In this document: piece by piece, positions 17,800 through 25,310 of the stretch
How positions within the stretch are numbered: position 1 is the stretch's first letter
Layout: the number at the start of each line of letters is the position of its first letter
Assembly: GCA_036339375.1 (NCBI GenBank)
Contig: JAYZBC010000008.1
Span: 1-36,042, forward strand
DNA from: JAYZBC01 sp036339375
Lineage (GTDB): Bacteria; Pseudomonadota; Alphaproteobacteria; MPNO01; UBA2964
Direction: 5' to 3'
DNA length: 36,042 bases
Made by a program: the position numbers and the translations under genes
The notes under the pieces: generated by a model
The model's input: the letters and a program-made list of their open reading frames with translations, nothing else
Database searches by the model: none
Told to the model about the DNA's origin: nothing

Positions 17800-18783
17800 C
17801 TAATTAATTTTATAATAATGTAGGCTATAGAGCTCCTTAGGGTCTGTCCAAATTTTTATCAAATCAAGTCCAGCTGATTTAGCCAAAGCACAAAATTCAG
17901 AAATTTTGTATTTATATGAATTTTCAGTATGTATTTTTTCACCAACAGCAAACCTATAACCCTTTTTTCCAATTAGGACAGTTTGTTCTGTCTGGCTAAT
18001 CAAATACATTTCTACGCGACCCTGTTTTTGATCATAAAAGGCTTCATGTGAAAATCGCGAAAGTTTGAAATTTGCCCCGAGTTCCCTATTTGCGCGATGT
18101 AACAAATTTAAATTGAATGCAGCAGTTACATTCGAAGAATCATTATACGCAGTTTTCAGGATCTTTTCATCCTTCTTTAAATCTACACCGATTAGCAAAC
18201 CGCCGGGTGTATTCTTTAGTAAATTGATTGCTCTTTTCAAAAAATTGACCGCTTCAGTGGGAGAAAAATTCCCGATGCTTGAACCCGGAAAGAATAAAAT
18301 ACATTTCTCATTCGATTTATTCAGCGTATCAGGGAATTTCATAGGCTTTGTGTAATCGGCGTATATAGCCGTTACTTGGATTTTAGGAAAACTTTTTGCA
18401 AGTTCTGTGGTTGACTTCCTTAAATGGTCTCTTGAAATATCTATTGCAGTATATTTACGAATTGACTGAACTCCACTGAGAAGAATTTTAACCTTTTTAC
18501 TCGAACCACTTCCAAATTCCATCAAGTGCAAATTATTACCAGTAAGACACGAGAATTCAGGGATTATTTCATTTAAAAGGGCTATTTCCGTACGTGTAAG
18601 ATAATATTCTGGAAGTTTACATATTTTATCGAAAAGGAGGGATCCTCGTGTATCGTAAAAAAACTTGCACGGAAGACTTTTATTTTCTGAACTGAGGCCT
18701 TTATCAACAGCCTCTCCGAATTCCTCTAATTGGGGCTCCAAATCATAAAAAGACTTAAGCAAATGTATATTTTGAATTTCCAT
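17800..18783 (-). CDS. egtD: L-histidine N-alpha-methyltransferase (EgtD)
   Basis: SAM-dependent enzyme that trimethylates histidine to hercynine, the first committed step of ergothioneine synthesis. The 327-residue length fits. Family blocks seen: KSLPCKFFYDTRGSLLFDKIC, LPEYYLTRTEIALL, the SAM-binding MEFGSGSSKKVKILL, YTAIDISRDHLR, CILFFPGSSIGNFSP, and ISEFCALAKSAGLDLIKIWTD near the C-terminus. No strong ribosome site precedes the ATG. It is a lone gene: the usual partner EgtB (sulfoxide synthase) is not in this window, so either EgtB is elsewhere or hercynine itself is the product. It converges on mfd with a 45-base gap. Confidence 0.9.
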   Translation of the reverse strand: MEIQNIHLLKSFYDLEPQLEEFGEAVDKGLSSENKSLPCKFFYDTRGSLLFDKICKLPEYYLTRTEIALLNEIIPEFSCLTGNNLHLMEFGSGSSKKVKILLSGVQSIRKYTAIDISRDHLRKSTTELAKSFPKIQVTAIYADYTKPMKFPDTLNKSNEKCILFFPGSSIGNFSPTEAVNFLKRAINLLKNTPGGLLIGVDLKKDEKILKTAYNDSSNVTAAFNLNLLHRANRELGANFKLSRFSHEAFYDQKQGRVEMYLISQTEQTVLIGKKGYRFAVGEKIHTENSYKYKISEFCALAKSAGLDLIKIWTDPKELYSLHYYKIN

Positions 18784-19030
18784 AAACTATACAATTATTA
18801 ATTGACTCTATTTATCGGCTAAAATTTTATAACGAATTTGAATGTAAATTTAATTAAAATTCTAAAACAAAATAGACTTCATTATCTGACTCGGAAAGTC
18901 CCTAAAAATTTTCTAGACCATTTGTTTGTAATTTTTTAACAAGACCTGTAACAAATAATGTATCCTTGTCGTTCCTTTATTTTGTAATTAAGGTTAACAA
19001 AATACAAAAACGTAAAAACGGTTGTAATTA

Positions 19031-19615
19031 ATGGCAAAAACGAGCGATCAAGTAGGACAAAACAATCCAGGTGTTGGACATAATAAGCCAAAGGTTGTCT
19101 GGGAACGTTGGGTAAAAAAACGAACGTTTGTTCGAGCACTTGAAGGCACTTATGGTGAAATGCAGCAAGGTTTATACGAAAAACAAAGGGTTTATAGCAC
19201 TCAGGATATGGAGTGGAAGGGTGGACCACAGTCGTATGGAAAACACGTAATTAACCCACAAAGGACGGAAATCGCGCAATCCATTGAAACTCACGTGCAC
19301 GCCTATGCCCCTGGGGGTTATGCCCAAAAACATGGGCATATGAATAGCGCTACCATGTATGTTTTGCGTGGAGAAGGATATGACGTGCATGACGGTCAAC
19401 GCTTAGATTATAGTGCTGGAGATATATTTTTAGTGGAAAATGGATGTGTCCATCAACACTTCAACAGTTCCCAGCATGAGGATCTAATTATAGTTGTAAT
19501 GAAAGCCAAACCGTTGTTTTTGTTTATGCATATGCTGTTTCAAAAAACAGTAAAATTACCTCCGGAAGATCCAGCACCTGGTATGGAAAATTACTCACCT
19601 CCAACTGATATTTAG
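19031..19615 (+). CDS. Cupin-domain protein, first of two tandem paralogues
   Basis: A 194-residue protein with one cupin barrel of unknown substrate. The N-terminus has a GHNKP motif and a basic WERWVKKRTFVRALEGTY segment shared with the next gene. The cupin metal motif 1 region is KHGHMNSATMYVLRG (HxH present; the usual glutamate is not obvious) and motif 2 is AGDIFLVENGCVHQHFN. After the barrel comes an unusual hydrophobic block, MKAKPLFLFMHMLFQKTV, conserved in both copies. Cupins in catabolic clusters include gentisate-type ring-cleaving dioxygenases, but also isomerases and regulators, so enzymatic function is inference. Divergent from egtD; 69 bases separate it from its paralogue, so a shared transcript is likely. 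Confidence 0.8.
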   Translation: MAKTSDQVGQNNPGVGHNKPKVVWERWVKKRTFVRALEGTYGEMQQGLYEKQRVYSTQDMEWKGGPQSYGKHVINPQRTEIAQSIETHVHAYAPGGYAQKHGHMNSATMYVLRGEGYDVHDGQRLDYSAGDIFLVENGCVHQHFNSSQHEDLIIVVMKAKPLFLFMHMLFQKTVKLPPEDPAPGMENYSPPTDI

Positions 19616-19701
19616 AAGCAAATAAAATAATAAAACTCTAAAATCTTAAAATTTAAAAATATATGGATAATATACCCAATTTAAATGTCTCACAATTTTA
19701 T

Positions 19702-19705
19702 GGAG
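19702..19705 (+). promoter_or_regulatory. Ribosome binding site deciding the start of the second cupin gene
   Basis: GGAG nine bases before the ATG at 19715. Two earlier in-frame ATGs (19685, 19700) lack such a site, and the MAENSS start parallels the MAKTS start of the sister gene. Confidence 0.5.
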
Positions 19706-19714
19706 AACGGTTTG

Positions 19715-20326
19715 ATGGCTGAAAACAGCTCAAACACCAAGCGAAATTCTAATGAGACAAACGACAAACCATCAAATTCCAATATCGGACACAATCGGCC
19801 AGCTGCAGATTGGAAACGCTGGACAAAAAAAAGGACTTTTGTTCGGGCTTTAGAGGGAACATACAGTGAGCTTTTACAGGGCATGCATGAACTTCCAAGG
19901 GTTTATTCAACTAGGGACTTTAAGTGGCACGGTGGTCCCCAGAGCTACGGAAAAGAAATTATTAACCCCGCAGATGTAGAAGTATGTCAGTCGATAGAAA
20001 CACACTTAAAGGCATTTGCCCCTATGGGTACTAACGTCAACCATGGACATATGAACAGCGCTGCGTTTTACGTTTTGCGGGGTAGGGGCTACGATCATCA
20101 TGACGGAGAAAAATTGGAATATGAAGCAGGTGATATGTTGATGGTGCCTAACGGTGTTGTTCACCAACATTTTAATTCTGATGAAGATGAAGAAATGTTA
20201 GTCTTAATAATGAAAGCTAAGCCTTTGTTTTTATTTATGCACATGCTTTTTCAAAAAACTGTTCAAATGCCACCAAACGAGGCCAATAAAAAACAACTTG
20301 AGTATCAACCACCAGACGATCTTTAA
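19715..20326 (+). CDS. Cupin-domain protein, second of two tandem paralogues
   Basis: A 203-residue paralogue of the preceding gene, alignable over nearly its full length. Shared blocks are GHNRP, WTKKRTFVRALEGTYSEL, GGPQSYGK, QSIETHLKAFAP, the metal motif NHGHMNSAAFYVLRGRGYDHHDG, AGDMLMVPNGVVHQHFN and MKAKPLFLFMHMLFQKTV. Differences cluster in the N-terminal 30 residues (longer and rich in Asn/Ser here) and the C-terminal tail. I start at the third in-frame ATG because of its ribosome site and the match to the paralogue. Two subunits of one hetero-oligomer, or two enzymes with related substrates, are both plausible. It converges on an MFS gene after a 230-base gap. Confidence 0.8.
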   Translation: MAENSSNTKRNSNETNDKPSNSNIGHNRPAADWKRWTKKRTFVRALEGTYSELLQGMHELPRVYSTRDFKWHGGPQSYGKEIINPADVEVCQSIETHLKAFAPMGTNVNHGHMNSAAFYVLRGRGYDHHDGEKLEYEAGDMLMVPNGVVHQHFNSDEDEEMLVLIMKAKPLFLFMHMLFQKTVQMPPNEANKKQLEYQPPDDL

Positions 20327-20556
20327 TAAAAAATTGAATTCAACGACTAAATCCCATTTATTTAATTATCAACAAATGAAAGGGACGTAGGTGGTGTTTT
20401 TGAAAAAATTTTGAAAGGTATAAGACCAAAATATATGAAATTGTTATGAGGAGGCATTTCATACCTACTTTTCTCATAAAAATAAAAAATTAGGATTTTA
20501 AATAACTCAATGAGTAAAAATTTTCTAAAGAATTGCATTTTACGCTTATAATTTTT

Positions 20557-21783
20557 TTATGAATTGATTTGTTTTCCGCTCCGTCGAGCAGATGAAAAAC
20601 AAAACAGCCCTCCCGCTACAAAAATAGCACTAAGCCAAAAAACCCAACGCGGCTCATTCACATCCATAAGCCATCCAAAAACGGGTTGAACAACAGCTGC
20701 AGCTAGCATCATGCCCATTGTTAGAAACCCCATAACCTTTCCCATGGAACCAAGGGGGGTAACCGAACGAATTAAAAGATCACGACTCGGCAGAAGTAAT
20801 CCCTGTAATGCCCCAGAAATTGAAATAACAACCAAAATTGTAATCGCCGAAAGATTGTAGGTACCTACTATTGCCAACATCACCGCTGCACTGACTAGTG
20901 TTCCAAAGGCTGTTGCTACTCTTGGACCGAACCGATCTGCTACAAATCCCCCAACAAGGACACCAAAAAAACTTCCGGCCATAAAACCCGTTAAAACGGT
21001 ATTAGCTAGAATTTCTGACATCCCATACATTTGATTAAGTGCAACAACTAAAAATGATCGAATTCCTGTGAATCCAATAGTCAACATTATGAAAAATGCA
21101 AAACACATCATTATAGGGAAGGACAGCAACAAACTTAGACCTTCTTTTGTCTTTTGATGGTCGTTTTTTGGGATGTCTTCTTTTTGAATTTTTTGTCCCA
21201 CTTCTTCCTGAATTTCACCAGAATAGGCCCACAAAATTAACCCAAATAAAAACCCGATTGCACCTACCAGTACAAAAGCAGTACGCCAATCCCAAATTTC
21301 AGTTAAAGTAATCATAACCCCGGGGACAAAAACCCAACCTAAGTTTCCACTGGCTAAATGTATGCTAAAGGCCTTACCCAAACGCTGTTTCGCAATTGAA
21401 CCCGATAAAATAGCATAGTCTGCTGGGTGAAAGACTGTATTTGCTATACCAGTGATAGTGTAGAGTAATAGCAACTGCCAGAATGTTTCTGTTAAGCCAA
21501 TAAGAGCGATTGAGAGACCCTGCACAATCAAACCACATACAAGCAATTTTCGTGCACCAAACCTATCCACCCAAAAACCCACTGGTGTTTGGATCAAACC
21601 AGCTGCAATAGCATAAAAAGCCATCGGTAAAGCCAAAATTGCATAACTCACTTGGAATTCTTGCTGCAAGGCTAAATAAAGTGGGGGCAAAGCAAAGAAG
21701 TAAAAATGGCTGAGCATGTGCCCAAAGCTAATTAAGCCAATCACCTTGAATTCCTGCGATGGCACAATCGCAAGTCTGGTCAT
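20557..21783 (-). CDS. MFS transporter, fosmidomycin-resistance (Fsr)-like, third homologue
   Basis: Twelve-segment inner-membrane transporter, 408 residues, paralogous to the tandem pair at 3219-5666: it shares SFGHMLSHFYFFALPPLY, the GFWVDRFGARK loop, ANTVFHPADYAILSGS and LLPSRDLLIRSVTPLGSMGKV. A cytoplasmic loop of about 25 charged residues (around position 200, QEEVGQKIQKEDIPKN) separates the two six-helix halves. GGGAG precedes the ATG. It is divergent from the ring-hydroxylating dioxygenase beta subunit gene across 129 bases. The position between cupins and dioxygenase genes suggests uptake or efflux of an aromatic or acid metabolite, but this is context only. Confidence 0.85.
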   Translation of the reverse strand: MTRLAIVPSQEFKVIGLISFGHMLSHFYFFALPPLYLALQQEFQVSYAILALPMAFYAIAAGLIQTPVGFWVDRFGARKLLVCGLIVQGLSIALIGLTETFWQLLLLYTITGIANTVFHPADYAILSGSIAKQRLGKAFSIHLASGNLGWVFVPGVMITLTEIWDWRTAFVLVGAIGFLFGLILWAYSGEIQEEVGQKIQKEDIPKNDHQKTKEGLSLLLSFPIMMCFAFFIMLTIGFTGIRSFLVVALNQMYGMSEILANTVLTGFMAGSFFGVLVGGFVADRFGPRVATAFGTLVSAAVMLAIVGTYNLSAITILVVISISGALQGLLLPSRDLLIRSVTPLGSMGKVMGFLTMGMMLAAAVVQPVFGWLMDVNEPRWVFWLSAIFVAGGLFCFSSARRSGKQINS

Positions 21784-21912
21784 TGTTTTCTCCCAGGGGA
21801 ATTATTCTGGAAAACATATGACGAAACTTCAATAAGTTAAAGCCATACTATTTAAATTTTAAATTTAATCGTAAAGTGACCAAGATATTTCAGAGAAAAT
21901 ACACGAAGCCCC

Positions 21913-22440
21913 ATGATAGAAAATTTAAGTATTCCAACAGGAGCTAAACCCGAAGGGGTAAAAGGGATTGATCGAGAGCAATTCCAAGTTTTTCTTATTC
22001 ATGAGTGCAGACTCCTCGATGAACGATTGTTTGAACAATGGATAGACTTATTTACAAATGATGGGGTTTATTGGGTTCCTTCAATACCGGGGCAAAAAGA
22101 TCCTTATAATACGGCATCTTTATTTTTTGATGACCGAGCTCTTATGAAAACAAGGATTGAGAGATTACGACATCCAAGAATTCATGTTCAAACCCCCCAT
22201 TCAAGGACCAATCACTTGCTTGGCAACGTAATAGTAGAGTACGCAGACAAGAAACAAGGCATTTACCTCGTTAGTTCATCATTTATGATGGGAGAATACA
22301 GACTTGATAACCAAAGAATTTTTATGGGGAGACAATTTCATAAGCTAATTAAAAATGAGGATACATTTAAAATAATCTTCAAAAGGGTTGACCTAATTAA
22401 CTGTGAAAGCTCCTTTGAAGCCATGGCGGTACCCATTTAA
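21913..22440 (+). CDS. Aromatic-ring-hydroxylating dioxygenase, beta (small) subunit
   Basis: A 175-residue protein of the SnoaL/NTF2-like fold that forms the structural beta subunit of Rieske ring-hydroxylating dioxygenases. Typical segments: FQVFLIHECRLLDERLFEQWIDLFTNDGVYWVP, DDRALMKTRIERLRHPRIHVQTPHSRTNHLLGNV (the signature around the conserved arginines), YLVSSSFMMGEYRLDNQRIFMGRQFHKL. The beta subunit carries no iron or Rieske centre itself; an alpha subunit is needed and none is present in the window, nor a ferredoxin or reductase. It either pairs with a distant alpha subunit or has been recruited alone. Converges on the LigB-type gene with a four-base gap. Confidence 0.85.
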   Translation: MIENLSIPTGAKPEGVKGIDREQFQVFLIHECRLLDERLFEQWIDLFTNDGVYWVPSIPGQKDPYNTASLFFDDRALMKTRIERLRHPRIHVQTPHSRTNHLLGNVIVEYADKKQGIYLVSSSFMMGEYRLDNQRIFMGRQFHKLIKNEDTFKIIFKRVDLINCESSFEAMAVPI

Positions 22441-22444
22441 AAAA

Positions 22445-23521
22445 TTATGTTTTTGACTCCCTATCAATATGAAGGCGTGCCATAAATGACAAAAAGGGGT
22501 GAACACCCATCGCCACCATTTCTTCATCTTTAAGTCGGATTAGTGCTATTTTTTCTTTTTTTTCAAGATCTAGATTTTTAACATAAGCCTTCCTGTTTTC
22601 AACGAAACGCCTGCGATCCTCTGAATTATTCGCCAGACGATGGAGAATTATTGTAAGGTTAAGGCGGTCTGAAGAGATTTCCGGATAATGAGGCTTAAAA
22701 GCTTTTTTTCTTGAGGGCGAATTTTTCCACCAGGCAAGAGTTGCATAATTATGATGCCAGGATGGATCTAAAGAAAGCAAATCAGGTTTTCTTTCACCTA
22801 GCATACCTGCCGCCACACCCCAACAACGTAATTCAATATTACCCGTACTATCCATCCGCTTCTCATCAAGAGAAAGTAAATACCGCAAATTTCCGGTTGC
22901 TAATTCTGCCAAAACTTTTTTATCAAACTCGAGGTCCGGTTGGGCATATTTTTTTGTCCCAGGAAAATGAGACATACCACCACTGGCTATCACAACTGCC
23001 CTCAGATTTTGCTGTTTCAATGCGCGATTGATAGCTTCTCCCAAAGCATAGCACCTTTCCATCCTGGGTTGAGGAGGGACGTAAGCATTCACAAATAACG
23101 GCATGATAGGGCCATCAATCTCTAAGAATGATAAGGGTATACCTAAAGAGTATTCCACTTCCGCTGTCGAGGTAAAAGAAACGTCAAAGCCTTCTTCATA
23201 CAAGTACCGAATCACCCCGGTAGTTTGTTCGGACGCTATTGCATACTTAAATTCCTTGTTAGAAAAACTACCTCTTGCCAATTTTCCACGATGTAAGGCA
23301 AAGGGAGGAATACAATGAAGAACAAATTGATTGGCGTGATCATTTGAAACAGTAACGTAAACATCCGGTTTGAGGGCTTTTAAGCGTTTTCCATTCGCCT
23401 TGGCTAATCTTTTTATACGATTAACAATTTTTTTATCTTCTGTTGGAGGTAATGTAAAAAATTGTGGAGCATGCGCCATACAAACTCCTCCGATGATCCC
23501 GACGTTTTCCTTTAACACCAT
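22445..23521 (-). CDS. Class III extradiol ring-cleavage dioxygenase, LigB domain fused to a LigA-like domain
   Basis: Non-haem Fe(II) enzyme predicted to open a catechol-type ring next to its hydroxyls. The LigB-like catalytic domain spans about residues 7-270. The iron ligands expected for this class are H17 (CMAHAPQ), H62 (VSNDHANQF) and a glutamate in STGNIELRCWG, and the catalytic histidine is in ASGGMSHFPG. The last 65 residues (LANNSEDRRRFVENRKAYV to MGVHPFLSFMARLH) look like the small LigA/alpha subunit, so both subunits are in one chain, as in gallate dioxygenases. AGGAG lies upstream of the ATG. Substrate unknown: protocatechuate, gallate and 2,3-dihydroxyphenylpropionate types are all possible. 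Confidence 0.88.
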   Translation of the reverse strand: MVLKENVGIIGGVCMAHAPQFFTLPPTEDKKIVNRIKRLAKANGKRLKALKPDVYVTVSNDHANQFVLHCIPPFALHRGKLARGSFSNKEFKYAIASEQTTGVIRYLYEEGFDVSFTSTAEVEYSLGIPLSFLEIDGPIMPLFVNAYVPPQPRMERCYALGEAINRALKQQNLRAVVIASGGMSHFPGTKKYAQPDLEFDKKVLAELATGNLRYLLSLDEKRMDSTGNIELRCWGVAAGMLGERKPDLLSLDPSWHHNYATLAWWKNSPSRKKAFKPHYPEISSDRLNLTIILHRLANNSEDRRRFVENRKAYVKNLDLEKKEKIALIRLKDEEMVAMGVHPFLSFMARLHIDRESKT

Positions 23522-23821
23522 TTATTTCTTTGCTCCTATTTATCGTTTAAAACCATTTCAAATTTTTATATTTGGTTTTGGTATTTTGGTGAAAAGTTTA
23601 TTGAAATATCTAACCTAAAAAGGTATGGGATCTAAGTCTTAGTAAAATTTATATGCTACTTTAATAAAATTTAAAAATTTAATGCACAAAATTTTATCTC
23701 TCTGTTTGGCCAAAATCCAAAACACTCATAGAATAGGACAAGAAATTTGGATTATTATTTTGAATTAATTAAAACTCGTTCTCTCTAGACACAAAAGAAT
23801 TACCAAAGTTAATTTTATTCC
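23522..23821. other. Gene-free divergent intergenic region
   Basis: 300 AT-rich bases between the LigB-type gene (leftward) and maleylacetate reductase (rightward). It should contain both promoters and would be a natural operator site for a shared regulator, but no regulator gene lies beside it, and I see no clear palindrome, promoter pair or small gene. Confidence 0.45.
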
Positions 23822-24892
23822 ATGGAAGCTTTCCAGCACACCTTTCATCCCGGCCGTGTTTTGTTTGGACCAGGATCGATTAAAAAACTAAGCCAGGAAA
23901 TTAAATTATTAAGTGCTGAACGTGTATTATTTTGTTGCACTCCCGGACGTCGAAAAGAATTAGAAGCTATCATAGCACCCTTAGAAAATTTTAAGGTTGG
24001 AGTATGCGATATAGCTGAGCAATACGTTCCCGCTCATGTGGCTAAAAAAGGTCAGAAAATAGCTAAAGAGACTAATGCTGATTGTGTAGTTTCCTATGGT
24101 GGAGGAACCTCGGTAGGTTTAGCCAAAGCCATCGCCTTAAAACTTGAAATTCCAATAATTTCTGCTGTCACTACTTATTCTGGATCTGAAATGACAGACT
24201 TACAGGCCATTTTAACTGACGGTAAAAGGATAGGTTATCAGTCTCCTTCCATGTTACCAAAAACCGTAATTTATGATGCAGAAAAATCTATGGGTGTCCC
24301 GCTAAAAATCTTAATTCCCAGCGGAATAAATGGTATTGCACACGGTGTTGAAGCTTTTTATTCCCAAGGGACTAGTCCGGTGAACCGTATATTAGCCGGT
24401 GAAGGTATTAAATCACTGTCTTCAGCGTTAAGACTTTTATCTTCTGGAAATGACAGTATTAAAGCTCGGGGTGATGGATTTTATGGAGCCTGGTTATGTG
24501 GAGTAACATTATGCTCAGCTGGCGTTGCACTCCACCATAAAGCTGCACATGTCTTGGGAAATACATTTGGTCTCGAACATTCTCTGGTTCATTCGATGGT
24601 TTTACCGCACTCAGTGGCATACAACCGAGCGGGGATTAGTTCTGTTATGGAAGGAATATCAGCCGCCCTTGGCGATAAAGAGAAAGACGCTGCGCAAGCC
24701 CTTTATGAGTTTATTTCTGAAATAGGGATTCCAACCGCGTTGAAATCCCTCGGAATGCCAAAAGAGGGGATAAGTATAGCAGCACAAATGATTGCAGAAT
24801 CTCCCTATCCAAACCCAGTGCCGATTGAGTTCAAGCGTATACTAAGAATGGTGGAAAATGCGTGGGAAGGTCATCCTCCAGACAACACCTAA
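23822..24892 (+). CDS. Maleylacetate reductase (iron-containing alcohol dehydrogenase family)
   Basis: NAD(P)H-dependent enzyme reducing maleylacetate to 3-oxoadipate, the exit step of hydroxyquinol, chlorocatechol and resorcinol pathways. It is 356 residues, as expected for the family. Characteristic segments: FGPGSIKKL, VVSYGGGTSVGLAKAIAL (cofactor loop), AVTTYSGSEMTDLQAI (the YSGSEMT block distinguishes maleylacetate reductases from other iron ADHs), SGINGIAHGVEAFYS, and GVALHHKAAHVLGNTFGLEHSLVHSMVLPH with the metal-site histidines. No Shine-Dalgarno sequence is evident before the ATG. No hydroxyquinol 1,2-dioxygenase is present nearby; the source of maleylacetate may be the flavin monooxygenase plus one of the local dioxygenases. 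Confidence 0.9.
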   Translation: MEAFQHTFHPGRVLFGPGSIKKLSQEIKLLSAERVLFCCTPGRRKELEAIIAPLENFKVGVCDIAEQYVPAHVAKKGQKIAKETNADCVVSYGGGTSVGLAKAIALKLEIPIISAVTTYSGSEMTDLQAILTDGKRIGYQSPSMLPKTVIYDAEKSMGVPLKILIPSGINGIAHGVEAFYSQGTSPVNRILAGEGIKSLSSALRLLSSGNDSIKARGDGFYGAWLCGVTLCSAGVALHHKAAHVLGNTFGLEHSLVHSMVLPHSVAYNRAGISSVMEGISAALGDKEKDAAQALYEFISEIGIPTALKSLGMPKEGISIAAQMIAESPYPNPVPIEFKRILRMVENAWEGHPPDNT

Positions 24893-24932
24893 ACTGCAAA
24901 AAAAAGATAGAATTATAAGCTTTGCCTAAATT

Positions 24933-25295
24933 TTAATGGTCTTCACGTAACAGAATTTTATTTTCTAAACCTGTTGGGTATTCAATACCACCAATTGTTA
25001 AAGCTATTCCCATAGGAAAATAAGATTTAGCAAGACCCCTTCTTTCCAATGCCTTCCAAACGGCTTCATTCCTAAGTCCGGTAGCATTTTTTGCTAAAAC
25101 GATGGCGTCCCCACAATGAAAGTGATTTCCATGGGGGTTAGGTAAATTACTAATCATTACTTCACCAGTCTTTTCGTTTATTGTTGACGTTTCAGGAAAT
25201 CGAGCTAATTGCTGAAGGACTGTCAAAGTCCTCAACTGTAGGGAATTTAGTTTTAAGGGATTACCCTTTTTTGGTATTTTTTCTTCCAATGTCAT
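24933..25295 (-). CDS. Hypothetical protein paired with flavin monooxygenase
   Basis: Unrecognised 120-residue soluble protein with no signal peptide or membrane segment. The first half contains a leucine-rich segment (LNSLQLRTLTVLQQLAR) like a DNA- or protein-binding helix. The second has NLPNPHGNHFHCGDAIVLAKNATGL with three histidines and a cysteine close together, a possible metal site, followed by AVWKALERRGLAK. It begins 15 bases after the monooxygenase stop with an AGGA-type ribosome site, so the two are surely one operon. It may be an accessory subunit or small regulator of that enzyme. Confidence 0.75.
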   Translation of the reverse strand: MTLEEKIPKKGNPLKLNSLQLRTLTVLQQLARFPETSTINEKTGEVMISNLPNPHGNHFHCGDAIVLAKNATGLRNEAVWKALERRGLAKSYFPMGIALTIGGIEYPTGLENKILLREDH

Positions 25296-25310
25296 AAGTC
25301 CTGAGATTTT

